DNA of 64,000 bases from Streptomyces ardesiacus (GCF_003112575.1 NZ_BEWC01000001.1:1240001-1304000), one strand, 5' to 3'. Positions 33,299-46,189 are shown, numbered from the stretch's first letter. Program-made: numbers and translations. The notes: generated by a model not told the origin, from the sequence alone.

Positions 33299-33328
33299 TT
33301 AGGCATGCCTTAGTTAGGCTAGCCTGCC
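33296..33328. promoter_or_regulatory. Tandem iron-box palindromes upstream of cchH
   Basis: Two 10-base palindromes, AGGCATGCCT (33301-33310) and AGGCTAGCCT (33316-33325), sit 15 bases apart, each flanked by TTA/TAG-type iron-box arms. They begin at the cchG stop codon and end 31 bases before the cchH start. The close tandem spacing would allow two repressor dimers to bind side by side. Confidence 0.82.
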
Positions 33329-33359
33329 TTCATTCCTTGGAAGGGGCGTTGAGTCTTCG

Positions 33360-36300
33360 ATGATGGAACCGACCGCTTCTCTCGTCCGGCTCTCTCCTGG
33401 ACACCTGACCGGCATACGCCGGCGCACCGGCGACTTCTCCGACCGGGCCGTCGCCGAGGCGTGCGCCATCGGACTGGCCTACTGGTCCTCGGGCCACAGC
33501 CCCGCCGGCCTCGACCTCACCGCGGGCACCCTCTTCACCGACGTCCTCGCCTGGGCCGACAACGGCGGTACGGCGCCCGGCGGTTGGGCCGTCGCGGCGG
33601 ACGGCCGGAGCATCACCCTCCCGGCCGGGACCGCGGCGGACGAGGCACAGCTCGCCCTCGACGACCTGGCCGACTTCCCGGACCGGCCGCTCGGCACCAT
33701 CGGCCCGTCCGGCCCGGCGCAGCGGCTGGAGGACCTCGCCCGGTGGAACGACACCGGCGCCGACCGGGACCGCCCGACCCTGGTGGAGATGTTCCGCGAG
33801 CAGGTCCGCGCCCGGCCGGACGCCGTGGCCGTCGTCGACGCACACCGCACGCTGACCTACCGTCAGGCCGACGAGTTGTCCGCCCAGTTGGCCCATCACC
33901 TGATCGCCCGCGGCCTCACCGCCGAGGACGTGGTCGGCATCTCCCTGGAGCGCTCCGCCGAGATGGTCGTCGGCCTGCTCGGGGTGCTCCGGGCGGGCGG
34001 CGCCTTCGTCCCGCTCGACCCCCACTGGCCCGCCGAGCGCCGGGCGGTCGTCGTCGAGGACGCCCGGGTCGTCGTCCAGCTCAACTCCTCGGGCGAGCAC
34101 GCCCCGGACGAGCCGGACGCGGTGGCCGTGGACCTCGACGACTGGCGGTTCGGCTCCCACCCCACCGGGGACACCGGAGTCACCGCTCCCGGTGACGCGC
34201 TCGCCTACGTCATCTTCACCTCCGGATCCACCGGACGGCCCAAGGGCGCCATGATCCGGCACGAGGCGATCAGCGAGCGCCTGCTGTGGCAGATCCACGA
34301 GATCCTCGGCTTCGGCCACGACGACGCGGCACTGTTCAAGGCGCCGCTGTCCTTCGACATCTCCATCAACGAGATCTTCCTGCCCCTCGTCAGCGGCGGC
34401 AGGCTCGTGGTCCTGCGGCCCGGCGGCGAACGCGACCCGCACCACCTGCTGAGCGTCATCGCCGAACAGCGCGTCACCTTCACCTACCTGGTCTCCTCCA
34501 TGCTGGACGTGCTGCTGGAGATGGCGGGCGACTCGGGGCGCCTCGACAGCCTCCGGCACGTCTGGTGCGGCGGCGAGGTCCTCACGCCCGAGCTGTACGA
34601 ACGCTTCCGCACCCGGCTCGACATCCCCCTCTACCACGGCTACGGCCCCGCCGAGACGACGATCGGCGTCTCGCACGTCGTCTACCGGGGCGCGGCCGAG
34701 CGCCTGTCGACGTCGATCGGCCGGGCCAACCCCAACACCCAGTTGTACGTCCTGGACGACGAACTGCGCCCGGTCCCGGTCGGGGTCGGCGGGGAACTGT
34801 ACGCGGGAGGACTGCTGCTCGGGCGCGGCTATGTGAACGCGCCCGGACTGACCGCCTCCCGGTTCGTGGCGAACCCGTTCGCGAACGACGGCTCCCGGCT
34901 GTACCGGACCGGCGACCTCGCGCGCTTCGCCCCCGACGGCACGCTCGACTTCCTCGGCCGCGCGGACAACCAGGTCAAGATCCGCGGCATGCGCCTGGAG
35001 ATCGAGGACGTCGAGGTCGGCCTCGCCGAGCATCCCGGCGTGCGCCACACCTGCGTCGTCGCCAGGAAGAACGCGGCGGGCGGCACCTACCTGGTGGGGT
35101 ACGTGATTCCGGCCGCCGGGCACGAGGACCTGCGCGCGGACGAGGTCAGGGCGTGGGCCGGCGAGCACATGGTGGAGTACATGGTGCCCGCGCACGTCGT
35201 CGTGACGGCCGAGTTCCCGCTCACCGCGAACGGCAAGATCGACCGGAACGCGCTGCCCGAGCCGGTCGTGGGCACGGCCGCGCTGGTCCCGCCCGCCACC
35301 GACGAGGAGCGGGCGGTGTGCGCGGCGGTCGCGGAGCTGCTCCACCTCGACCAGGTCGGCGTCGACCAGGACTTCTTCCGGCTCGGCGGCGACAGCATCC
35401 TCGCGATCTCGCTGCTGAGCGCCCTGCGCGACGCCGGGCTCTACGTGAGCGCCGGGCAGATCTTCGCCCACAGCACGCTGGGCGCCCTGGCGGCGGTGGC
35501 GAGCCGCGAGGACACCACGAGGACGGACCACCGCGACGTCCCCACCGGGACCGTCGTGGGATCGCCGGTGGTGCAGTGGCTCGGCGAGACCACCGACGCC
35601 GTCGACGGCTTCGTCCAGTCCGTTGTGCTCAACACCCCCGCCGGTCTGACCGCCGACGCGCTCGACGCGATCCTGGCCGCCCTCGTGCGCCGTCATCCCA
35701 TGCTGCGGGCCCGGCTGGTGCGCGGCGAGCGCTGGGGATTCGACATCCCGGAGGCGGACGCGGCTCCCGACGCGGCCCGCTGGCAGGAGAGCGACCAGCC
35801 CCTCGACGCCTGCGTCGCCCTCGCCACCGCCCAACTCGACCCGGCGGGCGGCGCGATGCTGCACGCCGTCTGGCGCCGTGCGGCACGCCACCTGGTCGTC
35901 GTCGTCCACCACGTGGTGATCGACGGTGTGTCCTGGCGGGTGCTGATGGACGACCTGGCCACGGCGTGGCGGCAGCTGGCCTCGGGGGCGGCGATCGAAC
36001 TCCCGCCGACGGGGACCTCGTTCCGGCGCTGGACCCAGCTCCTGGAGCGCGCGGCCTTCGACGCGGACAGCACCTGCTTCCGCCGCCCGCTGCCGGGGCC
36101 GGACGCGCCCCTGGGCAGACGTGCCCCGGCCCCGGACGACACCGTGGCACACGAGCGCATCCGGACCGTCGCGGTCGACGCCGGGACCACGGCCGCGCTC
36201 CTCGGTGACACACCCGCGAGGTTCCACGCGGGCGTCAACGACGTCCTGGTGACCGCCCTCGCCGTCGCCCTCGCCCGATGGCGCCGCGACCTCGGCCAGG

Positions 36301-39300
36301 ACCAGACCTTCGCCCACATCGAACTCGAGGGCCACGGCCGCGAACCGGGCTTCGTCGCCCCCTCCGCCGGCTTCGAGCCGGAACTCTCCCGGACCGTCGG
36401 CTGGTTCACCACCCTCTTCCCGGTCACCGTCGATCCCGGCCCGGCCACCGACCCCACCGCACCCGCGTACCTGGCCGCCGCCCTGAAGGCCGTCAAGGAA
36501 GACCTCGCGCGAGTCCCGGACAACGGCGTGTCCTACGGCGCCCTGCGCCACCTGGCCCGGGTCGCCTTCGACGCCCCCGCGCCCCAGGTGCTCTTCAACT
36601 ACCTGGGCCGCTTCGACGCGGGCTCGTCGGCCGACTGGCAACTCGCCCGTACCACGGGGCAACTGGGGGAGAAGCGCGACCCGCGCATGCGCCTGCCCCG
36701 CGCCCTGGAATTCAACGCGATCGCCGAACCCGGCCCCACCGGCTCCTACGAGCTGGTCACCACCGTCTCCTGGCCCGACGGCGTGTTCACCGACGCCGAC
36801 GTCGCGACCCTCGGCACCTACTACCGGGAGGCGCTCACCGGCCTGGCCGCGCTGGAGACCGGCGGCCACACGCCCAGCGACTTCCGCCCGCTCACCCTCA
36901 CCCAGTCCGACGTCGACGCCCTGGACGGCCCGAGGCTGCTGGACGTCCTCCCGTTGACCCCGTTGCAGGAGGGCCTGTACTTCCACTCGGTCTACGACGG
37001 CGAGGCCACCGGCAGCTACGTCGAACAGCAACTGCTCACCCTGGAGGGCGACGTGGACGCCGGCCGGCTCGCCGCGGCCGCCACCCGTCTGCTCACCCTC
37101 CACCCGAACCTGGCCGCCCGCTTCGTGCCCCTCGCCGACGGCCGCCTGGTCTCGGTCCTGGAGAGCGGGACCGAGGCACCCTTCACCACGCTGGACCGCC
37201 CCGGCATCACCGAGGACGAGATCCGCGCCCTGGCCGAGCGCGACCGCCGCGCCGGATTCGACCTGGCCACCGGTCCACTGATGCGGTACACACTGATCCG
37301 CACCGGATCCGGCCGCCACGTCCTGGTGCAGACCGTGCACCACATCGTCGCCGACGGCTGGTCGGTGCCGCCCATGCTGCGCACCCTGCTGGCCGAGTAC
37401 CACGCGCCGGGCACCGGGTACGCGCGCGGCGGCTTCGCCGACCACGTACGCCGTCTCGCGGCCCGCGACGACGGGACGAGCGACCGGGTGTGGGCCGCAC
37501 AACTGGACTCACTGCCCGGCCCGTCGCTGATCGCCGAAGGGCACACCCCCTCGGAGCACTTCGCCGACACCGCCGTCACGGCCGACACCGACGTCGACGC
37601 AGCGGCCCGGTCGGCCGGTGTGCCGCTGAGCGTCGCCGTGCACAGCGCCTGGGCGCTCACACTGGGCGGCATCCTGCACAGCGACGACGTCGTGTTCGGC
37701 TCCACCGTGTCCGGACGCGACGCGGACGTGCCCGGCATCGAGGACATGGTGGGCCTGCTCATCAACACCGTGCCCCTGCGCGCCCGCTGGTCCGCCGACA
37801 CCACCGCCCGCGACCTCCTCGCCTCCGTCAGGGCACACCAGAGCGCGGTGCTGGAGCACCAGCACGTCCCGCTCGCGCGGACCACCCGCCGCGCCGGTGC
37901 CGGTGCCCTCTTCGACACCCTGGTGGTCTTCGACGTGGCCACCGACGTGCACGCACTGCGGCGGCCCGGCGACACCCTCCTCGTCACCGGCCTCGTCAAC
38001 GAGGGCGCCCCGCACTATCCGCTCACCCTGGTGGTGGAGCGCACACCGCAGGACACCGCCCGCTTCAACCTGATCCACGACACCGGACTGCTGCGGGAGA
38101 CCGACGCCCGCGAGATCCTGCGCACGTTCACCCGCAACCTCACCGGCCTGCTCACCCGGCCCGACGCCCCGGTCACCGGCCTGGCCTCCGACGGCACCGG
38201 ACACCTCGAACCGGTCGCCCCCGCCACCCTGGGGGAACTCTTCGACGAGGCAGCGCGCTGTGACCCGGCGGCCACCGCCGTCACCCAGTGCGCCCTCGAC
38301 GGCGGCACCCGGTCCCTGACCTACGGCGAACTCGCCCGCCGCACGAACGAGTTGGCGGCCGACCTGAGCGCGGCCGGGGTCGGGCCCGGCAAGCGGGCCG
38401 CCGTCGCCGTGCCCCCCTCCGTGGAGCAGGTCGTCGCCCTGGTCGCCGTGGTCGGCGCGGGCGGCGCCTACGTACCGCTCGACCCGGCGTACCCGGACGA
38501 GCGCCTGGAGTACGTCCTCGCCGACTCCGCCCCGCAGGTCGTCCTCGTCGCACCGGAGCAGCGCGACCGGTTCACGCGGCTGCTGGCCCGCGCGGGCGTA
38601 CCGGCCCGCGTGCTCGTGCCGGGGGAGGAGCACCCGCCCGCCCCCGGCAGGCCCGGGCCCGCACCACGCCCGCACGACCCGGCGTACGTCATCTACACGT
38701 CCGGCTCGACCGGCCGGCCCAAGGGCGTCGTCGTCCCGCACTCCAGTGTCGTGACGCTGCTCGCCCGCACCCGGCCCGCGATGGGCTTCGGCCCGGACGA
38801 CGTGTGGGTCCAGTTCCACTCCTTCTCCTTCGACTTCGCCGTCTGGGAGCTGTGGGGCGCGCTCGTGCACGGCGGTGAGCTGCTGGTGCCGGAGTACGCG
38901 CTGACCCGCTCCCCCGTCGACTTCCACCGCCTGGTCCGCGAGCGCGGGGTGACGGTGCTCAACCAGACCCCGTCGGCCTTCCACCGCTTCGCCGAGGCCG
39001 ACCGGCACGCGGGCGAACCGCTGCCCGCGCTGCGCCGGATCATCTTCGGCGGCGAGCCGCTGGACCTCGGACGGCTGCGCGACTGGGTCGAGCGCCACGG
39101 CACCGGCTCGCCCGAGCTGGTCAACATGTACGGCATCACCGAGACCACCGTCCACGTCACCCGACGAGTGCTGACCGACGCCGACTTCGCGCCCGGCTCC
39201 GTCACCGCCAGCCCGGTCGGGGGCCCGGTCCCCGGCCTTGTCACGCACCTGCTCGACGACCGGCTGCGCCCGGTGCCGCCCGGCCGGGTGGGCGCCGTCT

Positions 39301-42300
39301 ACGTCGCCGGCGACCAGGTGTCGCTCGGCTACCTGGGCAGGCCCGGGCTGACCGCGGGCAGGTTCGTGGCGGACCCCTTCCGGACCGACGGCTCCCGCAT
39401 GTACCACACCGGCGACCTCGCCCGCCGCACGTTCGACGGCGGGCTGGAGTTCGTCGGCCGCGCCGACGACCAGGTGCAGCTCAAGGGATTCCGCATCGAA
39501 CCGGGCGAGGTGGAGTCCGCGATCCGCGCCCTCGACGGCGTGGTCGACGCCGCCGTCACCGTGGCGGACACCGAGGACCACCTGGTCGCCCACGTCGTGG
39601 GCCGGGTGCCCGCGGACATCGCCGAGCGCCTGTCGGCGACCCTGCCCGCGCACATGGTCCCGGGCCGCGTGCTGCCGGTGGACGCCCTGCCGCTGACGGT
39701 CAACGGCAAACTGGACCGCAGGGCGCTGACCGAACGCGCGGCCTCGGCACCGCCCGCGCGCAGGGCCCCGGACACCGTGGACGGCTCCGCCCTCGCCTTG
39801 CTCGTCGCCCTCTTCGCCGAGGCACTGCCCGGCTCCGACCCGGATGCCGACACCGACTTCTTCGCCGCCGGGGGCGACAGCATCGTCGCCATCACCGTGA
39901 TCAACCGGGCCCGGGCGGCCGGCCTGCCGATCGCACCCCGCGACGTGTTCCTGCTCCGCACCCCCCGCGCGCTCGCCGAGCACCTGGACACCCGCGCACC
40001 CCGGGCCGCGGCACCCATACCCGCCCGTCACGAGGACGGCCCGGTGCCGCCCACGCCGATCATCCTGCGCCAGCGGGGACTCGGCGGCTCGCTCGCCCGG
40101 TTCGCCCAGGCCAGGACGCTGGCGGCCCCCGAGGGCACCGACTTCGCCGACGCGGAGCGCGCCGCGCGGGCCGTCGTGGCCACCCACCCGGCGCTGCGGC
40201 TGCGGCTGCGCGCCGACCACGGCGTGTGGTCCCTGCGCACGGAGCCCGGCCGCGAGATCACGGTCGTCCGCGCGAGCGGCGGCGACGCGGCGGCCGCGGC
40301 CGACGAGGCGGCCGGCCGCCTCGACCCCGAGACCGGCGACCTCGTCGCCTTCACGTGGCTGGAGACGAGCCGGACCCTCGTCGTCACCGTGCACCACTTC
40401 GCCGTCGACGCCGTGTCCTGGCTGATCCTGCTGGACGACCTCGCCGACGCGATGCGCGGCGCGGCCCCGGCGCCGCCCACCACGTCCTATGCCGAGTACG
40501 CCGCAGCACTCACCCACCGCGCCGCCCAGGAGACCGGCGACGTCGGCCGCTGGATCACCACCCTCCAGGCTCCCGCACCGCTGCCCGCCGCGGGGAAGCG
40601 GCGCGAGCGGACGGCCGTCCTCGCACCCGGCGCGAGCGACCTCGTCACGCGGACCGCGCCCGCCGCACTGGGCCTCGGCCTCACCGAGCTGCTGTGCGGG
40701 GCGCTGCGCACCGCGCTGACCCGCGTCCAGCCGACGCCCACCGACCTGGCGGTCGACCTGGAGCGGCACGGCAGGGTCCCGGCCCTCGACCACCACGACT
40801 ACACCCGCACCGTCGGCTGGTTCACCGCCGTCGCGCCCGTGCGGCTCACCGCGCACACCGATCCCGTCGCGGCCGCGCGCGAGGTCGCCGAACGCCAGCC
40901 GGACGACCGCGCGCACGCCGCCTACGGCGGGCTCAGGTACCTGAACCCGCAGACCGCGCCACTGCTCGGCACCGCCCACCCGCAGGTCCTGTTCAACTAC
41001 CTGGGCCGGGGCGCCGAGTCACAGGCACCGCGGATCACCGGCGCCGACCCGGGCAGCCCGTACGCCGTCGAGGTGAACGCCTGGACCGACGCCGCCACCG
41101 GCAGCCTGCACGCGGCCTTCACCCTCGCCGAGGGCGTCCCCGACGAGATCACCGAGCACTGGCACCGCGCGCTGGCACACCTCGCCGAGGCCGCGTCGAC
41201 GGCCGAGCGCACCGCGCCGGTCACCCCCCTCCAGCGGGGCCTGTACTTCCAGGCCCAGTTGACCGGACCGGCCGGGCACTACGTCGCCCAGAGCTGGTTC
41301 ACCTTCGAACGGCGCCTGGACACCGACGCGTTGTCGCGGGCGGCGGAATACCTCCTCGCCCGGCACCCGGCCGTGGGCGCGGGCTTCACCACGGACGAGG
41401 ACGGGAACCCCGTCCAGGTGCTCGCCGCCGGCCGGCGGGTCGAGATCCGCACGGCCGAGGCGGCGACCGAGGCGGAGGCCGACGCCCTGCGGCTCGGCGA
41501 CCGGGAGGCGGGATTCGACCCCGGCCGGCCCCCGCTGATCCGGCTCACCGTGGTCCGCCTGCCCGACGACCGCGACGGCCTGCTGCTCAGCTACCACCTG
41601 CTGCTGTGGGACGGCTGGTCGCGGGAGATCGTGCTGCGCGACCTGTTCGCCGCCTACGAGGCCGCCCTCCGGGGCACCCCCCTGGACGCGGTAGCGGCCA
41701 CCCCCCGCTTCGAGGACCACGCCCGGGCCCTCGCCGCCAAGGACCCCGCCGCTTCGGAACGGTTCTGGGCCGAGCACCTCGCCGGCCTGCCCGGCCCGAC
41801 GCTGCTCGCCGGACCGTCGCCCGCCTTCCCCGACGGCCTGCCGCGCGCCCTCGTGCACACGCTGACCGCCGCACGGTCGGACGCCCTGCGCGCGGCGGCA
41901 CGGACCCACGGCGTCACGCTGAACACCGTGCTGACCGGGGCCTTCGGCCTCCTCCTCGGCGCCCGCACCGGGCGCGCCGACGCCGTCTTCGGCGTGACCG
42001 TCTCCGGCCGGGACGGCGAAGGGCTGGCCGACGTCGTCGGCGTCCTGCTCAACACCGTCCCCATGTGGACCCGCGCCCGGCCGCACGACACGGTCGGCGG
42101 CTACCTGACGGCCGTACAGGCGGCCCGGGTCGAGGCCATGGAACACGAGCACCTGGGACTGGGCGAGATCCAGCGGGCGGGCGGCCACGACACGCTCTTC
42201 GACAACCTTTTCGTCCTCCAGAACTTCCTGGACCCGGACGCCTTCGCCGAGATGAACGCCCGGCACGGCATCACCTCGGTGCGGGCCGACGACTCCACCC

Positions 42301-44294
42301 ACTACCCGTTCACGTGGGTGGTCACCCCCGGCGACCGGCTCACCGTCAAACTGGAGTACCGCGACCAGGACACGGCAGGCGCCCGGCGCCTCCTCGACGA
42401 CTACCTGCGCGTCCTCGACGACCTCACCGCGCGCACCGGGACCGCCGGGCCGGCCGTCCCGATCGGTGCCCTCCCCGGCCTCGCCCCCGCGCCCGAGCCG
42501 GCGCCGCGCACCGACATCGGCACGGACACCGTCGTGGACCGCTTCGACCGGGCGGCCGACCGCGACCCGCGACGGACGGCGCTGGTCGCCCACGGCGCGA
42601 GCATGACCTTCGCCGAACTGCGGGACCGCAGCCGGGCGCTGGCCGGTGTCCTCACCGGGCGCGGCATCCGCCCGGGGTCGACGGTGGGCCTGGCACTCCC
42701 GCGCTCCCTCGACTCGATCGTGGCGCTCTTCGCCGTACTGCGCACCGGCGCCGCCTACGTGCCGCTGGAACTGGACCACCCGGACGAACGCATCGCCGCC
42801 GTCCTCGCGGACGCCCGCCCGGAGGCCGTACTCACCGTGAGCACGGTGGCGCACCGGCTAGGGGGCGCCGCCGGTGCCGTCGAGCTGGACCGCCCGCTGC
42901 CCGAGGCCGAGCCGTTCGTGACGTTCGCGCCCGACGACCCCGACCGGCTGCGGCACCCCGCGTACACGATCTACACCTCCGGCTCGACCGGCCGGCCCAA
43001 GGGGGTGGTGACCGAGTACGCCGGACTCACCAACATGCTGCTCAACCACCGGCGCCGGATCTTCGAACCGGTGCTGGCACAGCACGGCCACCGGACCTTC
43101 CGCATCGCCCACACCGTGTCCTTCGCCTTCGACATGTCGTGGGAGGAACTGCTGTGGCTCGCCGACGGCCACGAGGTCCACATCTGCGACGAAGAACTGC
43201 GCCGCGACGCCCCCGGGCTGGTCTCCTACTGCCGGGAGCACGGGATCGACGTCGTCAACGTCACCCCGACCTACGCGCAGCAACTCGTGGCCGAGGGACT
43301 GCTCGACGACCCCGCCCGCCGGCCCGCGCTGGTGCTGCTCGGCGGCGAGGCCGTCACTCCGGCGCTGTGGACGCGGCTGGCCGGGACCGAGGGCACCGTC
43401 GGCTACAACCTCTACGGGCCCACCGAGTACACCATCAACACCCTCGGTGTCGGCACCTTCGAGTGCGCCGACCCCGTGGTGGGCGTGGCGATCGACAACA
43501 CGGACGTGTACGTGCTGGACCCCTGGCTGCGACCCCTGCCCGACGGGGTTCCCGGCGAGCTGTACGTCGCGGGCGTCGGCATCGCGCGCGGCTACCTCGG
43601 TCAGCCCGCCCAGACCGCCCACCGCTTCGTCGCCTGCCCGTTCGGCGCACCCGGCGAGCGCATGTACCGCACCGGGGACCTGGTGGTGCGGCGCCCCGAC
43701 GGGAATCTGGCCTACCTCGGCCGCACCGACCAGCAGGTCAAGATCCGCGGGCACCGGGTCGAACTCGGCGAGGTCGAGGCGGCGTTCGCCGCCCACCCGG
43801 CGGTGCGGTTCGTCGCCGCCGTCGCCCAGCCCGACCCGCAGGTCGACGGCGCGCACCGGCTCGCCGCCTACCTCGTGCTGGACGGCGCCGACCTGGCCCG
43901 GGTCGCCGCCGACGTCGGCGCCACGCTGCCGGACTTCCTCCGCCCCACGCACTACGCCCAGGTCGACGGCATCCCGCTGACCGTCAACGGGAAGGCCGAC
44001 ACCAAGGCACTCCCGGAGGCCAGGCCGCTGGGCGCGCTGACCACGGCGGGGGAGCGCGGACCGGAGACGGAGACGGAGACGACGGTGTGCGAACTCTTCG
44101 CCGAGGCCATGGATCTGGACGACGACGAGGTGAGCGCGGTGAGCGACTTCGTGGCCCTCGGCGGCCACTCCATGCTGGCCGTGCGGCTGACCGGACTGCT
44201 CCGCCGGGAGTACGGTCCAGTGATCACGATCCGCGACCTGTTCACCCTGCGCACCCCGGAAGCGATTGCCCGCCACCTCGATGACCACTCCTGA
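33360..44294 (+). CDS. cchH: Coelichelin trimodular nonribosomal peptide synthetase CchH
   Basis: This 3644-residue synthetase has the apparent order A1-T1-E1-C2-A2-T2-E2-C3-A3-T3. A1 (about 130-630) has [13 protein letters not shown]; carrier Ser679 is in GGDSI; E1 His850-851 are in [11 protein letters not shown]2 (from about 1195) has HHIVADGW at 1327. A2 (from about 1620) has [13 protein letters not shown]; carrier Ser2174. E2 has [10 protein letters not shown] at 2345, with Ala for the usual Gly. C3 (from about 2620) has [10 protein letters not shown] at 2745, with Tyr for the first His. A3 starts about 3055; carrier Ser3604 is in GGHSM. No C-terminal thioesterase follows, as known for coelichelin, a tetrapeptide made by three modules (so one module acts twice). 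Established products are D-formylhydroxyornithine, D-allo-threonine and hydroxyornithine units. Domain edges are estimates. Confidence 0.95.
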   Translation: MMEPTASLVRLSPGHLTGIRRRTGDFSDRAVAEACAIGLAYWSSGHSPAGLDLTAGTLFTDVLAWADNGGTAPGGWAVAADGRSITLPAGTAADEAQLALDDLADFPDRPLGTIGPSGPAQRLEDLARWNDTGADRDRPTLVEMFREQVRARPDAVAVVDAHRTLTYRQADELSAQLAHHLIARGLTAEDVVGISLERSAEMVVGLLGVLRAGGAFVPLDPHWPAERRAVVVEDARVVVQLNSSGEHAPDEPDAVAVDLDDWRFGSHPTGDTGVTAPGDALAYVIFTSGSTGRPKGAMIRHEAISERLLWQIHEILGFGHDDAALFKAPLSFDISINEIFLPLVSGGRLVVLRPGGERDPHHLLSVIAEQRVTFTYLVSSMLDVLLEMAGDSGRLDSLRHVWCGGEVLTPELYERFRTRLDIPLYHGYGPAETTIGVSHVVYRGAAERLSTSIGRANPNTQLYVLDDELRPVPVGVGGELYAGGLLLGRGYVNAPGLTASRFVANPFANDGSRLYRTGDLARFAPDGTLDFLGRADNQVKIRGMRLEIEDVEVGLAEHPGVRHTCVVARKNAAGGTYLVGYVIPAAGHEDLRADEVRAWAGEHMVEYMVPAHVVVTAEFPLTANGKIDRNALPEPVVGTAALVPPATDEERAVCAAVAELLHLDQVGVDQDFFRLGGDSILAISLLSALRDAGLYVSAGQIFAHSTLGALAAVASREDTTRTDHRDVPTGTVVGSPVVQWLGETTDAVDGFVQSVVLNTPAGLTADALDAILAALVRRHPMLRARLVRGERWGFDIPEADAAPDAARWQESDQPLDACVALATAQLDPAGGAMLHAVWRRAARHLVVVVHHVVIDGVSWRVLMDDLATAWRQLASGAAIELPPTGTSFRRWTQLLERAAFDADSTCFRRPLPGPDAPLGRRAPAPDDTVAHERIRTVAVDAGTTAALLGDTPARFHAGVNDVLVTALAVALARWRRDLGQDQTFAHIELEGHGREPGFVAPSAGFEPELSRTVGWFTTLFPVTVDPGPATDPTAPAYLAAALKAVKEDLARVPDNGVSYGALRHLARVAFDAPAPQVLFNYLGRFDAGSSADWQLARTTGQLGEKRDPRMRLPRALEFNAIAEPGPTGSYELVTTVSWPDGVFTDADVATLGTYYREALTGLAALETGGHTPSDFRPLTLTQSDVDALDGPRLLDVLPLTPLQEGLYFHSVYDGEATGSYVEQQLLTLEGDVDAGRLAAAATRLLTLHPNLAARFVPLADGRLVSVLESGTEAPFTTLDRPGITEDEIRALAERDRRAGFDLATGPLMRYTLIRTGSGRHVLVQTVHHIVADGWSVPPMLRTLLAEYHAPGTGYARGGFADHVRRLAARDDGTSDRVWAAQLDSLPGPSLIAEGHTPSEHFADTAVTADTDVDAAARSAGVPLSVAVHSAWALTLGGILHSDDVVFGSTVSGRDADVPGIEDMVGLLINTVPLRARWSADTTARDLLASVRAHQSAVLEHQHVPLARTTRRAGAGALFDTLVVFDVATDVHALRRPGDTLLVTGLVNEGAPHYPLTLVVERTPQDTARFNLIHDTGLLRETDAREILRTFTRNLTGLLTRPDAPVTGLASDGTGHLEPVAPATLGELFDEAARCDPAATAVTQCALDGGTRSLTYGELARRTNELAADLSAAGVGPGKRAAVAVPPSVEQVVALVAVVGAGGAYVPLDPAYPDERLEYVLADSAPQVVLVAPEQRDRFTRLLARAGVPARVLVPGEEHPPAPGRPGPAPRPHDPAYVIYTSGSTGRPKGVVVPHSSVVTLLARTRPAMGFGPDDVWVQFHSFSFDFAVWELWGALVHGGELLVPEYALTRSPVDFHRLVRERGVTVLNQTPSAFHRFAEADRHAGEPLPALRRIIFGGEPLDLGRLRDWVERHGTGSPELVNMYGITETTVHVTRRVLTDADFAPGSVTASPVGGPVPGLVTHLLDDRLRPVPPGRVGAVYVAGDQVSLGYLGRPGLTAGRFVADPFRTDGSRMYHTGDLARRTFDGGLEFVGRADDQVQLKGFRIEPGEVESAIRALDGVVDAAVTVADTEDHLVAHVVGRVPADIAERLSATLPAHMVPGRVLPVDALPLTVNGKLDRRALTERAASAPPARRAPDTVDGSALALLVALFAEALPGSDPDADTDFFAAGGDSIVAITVINRARAAGLPIAPRDVFLLRTPRALAEHLDTRAPRAAAPIPARHEDGPVPPTPIILRQRGLGGSLARFAQARTLAAPEGTDFADAERAARAVVATHPALRLRLRADHGVWSLRTEPGREITVVRASGGDAAAAADEAAGRLDPETGDLVAFTWLETSRTLVVTVHHFAVDAVSWLILLDDLADAMRGAAPAPPTTSYAEYAAALTHRAAQETGDVGRWITTLQAPAPLPAAGKRRERTAVLAPGASDLVTRTAPAALGLGLTELLCGALRTALTRVQPTPTDLAVDLERHGRVPALDHHDYTRTVGWFTAVAPVRLTAHTDPVAAAREVAERQPDDRAHAAYGGLRYLNPQTAPLLGTAHPQVLFNYLGRGAESQAPRITGADPGSPYAVEVNAWTDAATGSLHAAFTLAEGVPDEITEHWHRALAHLAEAASTAERTAPVTPLQRGLYFQAQLTGPAGHYVAQSWFTFERRLDTDALSRAAEYLLARHPAVGAGFTTDEDGNPVQVLAAGRRVEIRTAEAATEAEADALRLGDREAGFDPGRPPLIRLTVVRLPDDRDGLLLSYHLLLWDGWSREIVLRDLFAAYEAALRGTPLDAVAATPRFEDHARALAAKDPAASERFWAEHLAGLPGPTLLAGPSPAFPDGLPRALVHTLTAARSDALRAAARTHGVTLNTVLTGAFGLLLGARTGRADAVFGVTVSGRDGEGLADVVGVLLNTVPMWTRARPHDTVGGYLTAVQAARVEAMEHEHLGLGEIQRAGGHDTLFDNLFVLQNFLDPDAFAEMNARHGITSVRADDSTHYPFTWVVTPGDRLTVKLEYRDQDTAGARRLLDDYLRVLDDLTARTGTAGPAVPIGALPGLAPAPEPAPRTDIGTDTVVDRFDRAADRDPRRTALVAHGASMTFAELRDRSRALAGVLTGRGIRPGSTVGLALPRSLDSIVALFAVLRTGAAYVPLELDHPDERIAAVLADARPEAVLTVSTVAHRLGGAAGAVELDRPLPEAEPFVTFAPDDPDRLRHPAYTIYTSGSTGRPKGVVTEYAGLTNMLLNHRRRIFEPVLAQHGHRTFRIAHTVSFAFDMSWEELLWLADGHEVHICDEELRRDAPGLVSYCREHGIDVVNVTPTYAQQLVAEGLLDDPARRPALVLLGGEAVTPALWTRLAGTEGTVGYNLYGPTEYTINTLGVGTFECADPVVGVAIDNTDVYVLDPWLRPLPDGVPGELYVAGVGIARGYLGQPAQTAHRFVACPFGAPGERMYRTGDLVVRRPDGNLAYLGRTDQQVKIRGHRVELGEVEAAFAAHPAVRFVAAVAQPDPQVDGAHRLAAYLVLDGADLARVAADVGATLPDFLRPTHYAQVDGIPLTVNGKADTKALPEARPLGALTTAGERGPETETETTVCELFAEAMDLDDDEVSAVSDFVALGGHSMLAVRLTGLLRREYGPVITIRDLFTLRTPEAIARHLDDHS

Positions 44295-45981
44295 CACCCA
44301 GCGGCCCCGCACGGGGTCCGGCATCCTCCGTACCGCCCTGCGGCGCAACGTCGGCGCGATGGCGTGGGGCACCCTCCTCATGGGCCTCTACCAGGCCGGC
44401 GAGACCGCCTTTCCCATCGCGCTCGGCCTGATCGTCGAACACACCATGCGCCACCGGAGCCTCGAGGCGCTCGGCCTCTCCGTCGCGGCGCTGGCCGTCA
44501 TCATCACGACCGTGTCGCTGTCCTGGCGGTTCGGGATGCGGATCCTGCAGAAGGCCAACACGACCGAGGCGCACCGCTGGCGGGTCCGGGTCGCGGGCGC
44601 GGGCCTCCAGCCGGTCGCCCGGGACGTCGACCTCAAGTCCGGCGAGGTGCTGACCGTCGCCACCGAGGACGCCGACCAGACCGCCGACATCATCGAGGTG
44701 GTGCCGCTGCTGATCAGCTCGCTGGTGGCGGTGCTGATCGCGGCTGTCGCCCTGGGCCTGGCCGACCTCAGGCTCGGCCTGCTCGTCATCGTGGGAACCG
44801 TCGCGATCCTGTCCGTGCTGAGCGTGATGTCCCGGCGCATCGGCACCAGCACGCGGGAGCAGCAGGCCAGGGTGGCGCGGGCGGGCGCCAAGGTCGCCGA
44901 CCTCATCACCGGCCTGCGCCCGCTGCACGGCTTCGGCGGCAACCACGCGGCGTTCCGGTCCTACCGCCGGGTCAGCACCGACGCCAGGCGGCAGGCGGTC
45001 ACCGTCGCCCGCGTCAACGGCGTCTACGCGGGCACCGCGCTCGCCCTCAACGCGGTGCTCGCCGCCGCCGTGACCCTGACGGCGGGGTGGCTGGCCTTCG
45101 AGGGGCGGATCACCATCGGTGAACTCGTCACGGCCGTGGGCCTCGCGCAGTTCATCATGGAGCCGCTGAAGCTGTTCTCGGAGATGCCGAAGTACGTGAT
45201 GATGGCGCGCGCCTCGGCCGAGCGGATGGCCCTCGTGCTCACCGCCGCGCCGGTGACGACACCGGGCCGCGCCCGGCCGGCCGGGGGCGCGGACCTGGAG
45301 GTCGACTGCGTCCGCCACGGGGCGCTGCGCGAGGTGCGGTTCAAGGTGGCGGCCGGCGAGTTCGTGGCCGTCGCCGCGTACCAGCCCCGCGCGGCGGCCG
45401 ACCTCGCCGCGGTCCTCGCCCTGAACGTCCCGCCCGACGCGTACGGGGGGACGGTGCGCCTGGGCGGACGGGACCTCGCGGACCTGGCGGTGGAGGCGGT
45501 CCGTGAACGTCTGCTGGTCAATCCGTACGACGGCGAGATCTTCGCGGGCACCCTGCGCTCCAACATCGACCCGTCGGGCACCAGCCGGACGGTTCCCGAA
45601 GCCGTCGAGGCCTCGATGCTGACCGACGTCGTCGCCCTGCACCGGGAAGGGCTCGACCACGCCGTCCGCGACCGCGGCGCCAACCTCTCCGGGGGCCAGC
45701 GCCAGCGGCTCTCCCTGGCCCGCGCCCTGGCCGCCGACGCCGACGTCCTGGTGCTGCGCGACCCCACCACGGCCGTCGACGCCGTGACCGAGCAGCTCAT
45801 CGCGCGGGGCGTCGCCGAGCTGCGCCGGGGCCGTACCACCCTGGTGATCACCAGCAGCCCCGCGCTGCTGGACGTCGCCGACCGCGTGCTCGTCCTGGAC
45901 GACGGCGTCGTCACCGCGGAGGACACCCACCGCCGGCTCCTGGCCACCGACGAGGAGTACCGGCTGGCAGTGACCAGATGA
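44281..45981 (+). CDS. cchI: ABC exporter half-transporter CchI with degenerate Walker A and B
   Basis: This 566-residue exporter-type protein has a six-helix membrane domain (about 20-310) and an NBD. The signature [17 protein letters not shown] (about 467-483) is perfect. Walker A is replaced by [11 protein letters not shown] (about 365-375), with no Lys and no glycine loop. Walker B reads LVLRDPTT (Asp to Arg, Glu to Asp), the Q-loop Gln is absent ([13 protein letters not shown]), and the switch His is Ser ([10 protein letters not shown]). CchI therefore cannot form a normal ATP site by itself but can lend its signature to CchG. The ATG at 44281 overlaps the cchH end by 14 bases; a TTG at 44266 preceded by GGAAGCGA is an alternative start. 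Confidence 0.9.
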   Translation: MTTPDTQRPRTGSGILRTALRRNVGAMAWGTLLMGLYQAGETAFPIALGLIVEHTMRHRSLEALGLSVAALAVIITTVSLSWRFGMRILQKANTTEAHRWRVRVAGAGLQPVARDVDLKSGEVLTVATEDADQTADIIEVVPLLISSLVAVLIAAVALGLADLRLGLLVIVGTVAILSVLSVMSRRIGTSTREQQARVARAGAKVADLITGLRPLHGFGGNHAAFRSYRRVSTDARRQAVTVARVNGVYAGTALALNAVLAAAVTLTAGWLAFEGRITIGELVTAVGLAQFIMEPLKLFSEMPKYVMMARASAERMALVLTAAPVTTPGRARPAGGADLEVDCVRHGALREVRFKVAAGEFVAVAAYQPRAAADLAAVLALNVPPDAYGGTVRLGGRDLADLAVEAVRERLLVNPYDGEIFAGTLRSNIDPSGTSRTVPEAVEASMLTDVVALHREGLDHAVRDRGANLSGGQRQRLSLARALAADADVLVLRDPTTAVDAVTEQLIARGVAELRRGRTTLVITSSPALLDVADRVLVLDDGVVTAEDTHRRLLATDEEYRLAVTR

Positions 45982-46007
45982 CCGGCCGGCCGTTGACCAA
46001 GTGCCCC

Positions 46008-46030
46008 GCGCCGGATGTTTGGTCCGGCGC
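46008..46030. terminator. Hairpin after cchI
   Basis: Perfect 8-base arms (GCGCCGGA at 46008-46015; TCCGGCGC at 46023-46030) enclose a seven-base loop, 27 bases after the cchI stop. It may end the biosynthetic transcript or be a leader structure of the bL37-like gene. Confidence 0.5.
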
Positions 46031-46111
46031 CGAAGGGAAAGGGGCTCCGTGATCACCGGAGGCGACCGTCCGGTGCGAAGCGCGTGGAAACACAACCGCA
46101 AGGAGGTACCG

Positions 46112-46189
46112 ATGTCCTCGAAACGACGTCGCAAGAAGAAGGCCCGCCGCAAGAACGGCGCGAACCACGGCAAGCGTCCCCAGAGCTGA
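46112..46189 (+). CDS. Ribosomal protein bL37-like mini-protein
   Basis: This 25-residue, extremely basic peptide starts with MSSKRRRKKKARRKNG and ends ANHGKRPQS. The C-terminal ANHGKRP block and Lys/Arg-rich body match bL37, a 24-residue actinobacterial protein of the large ribosomal subunit first seen in mycobacterial ribosome structures. AAGGAGGTACC ideally precedes the ATG at 46112. A hairpin separates it from cchI. It would be missed by standard gene calling because of its length. Whether it is the only bL37 gene of the strain or a paralogue is not visible here. The family match is from memory and was not searched. Confidence 0.78.
   Translation: MSSKRRRKKKARRKNGANHGKRPQS

Noticed and set aside
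33330..40979. Two long minus-strand open frames (about 1390 and 1156 codons) opposite cchH
   Set aside because: They are antisense to conserved NRPS domains and lack recognisable motifs or ribosome-binding sites.
40226..44284. A second long plus-strand frame (about 1350 codons) within cchH in another register
   Set aside because: Its translation is Arg/Pro-rich noise while the cchH frame contains intact C and A domain motifs over the same bases.
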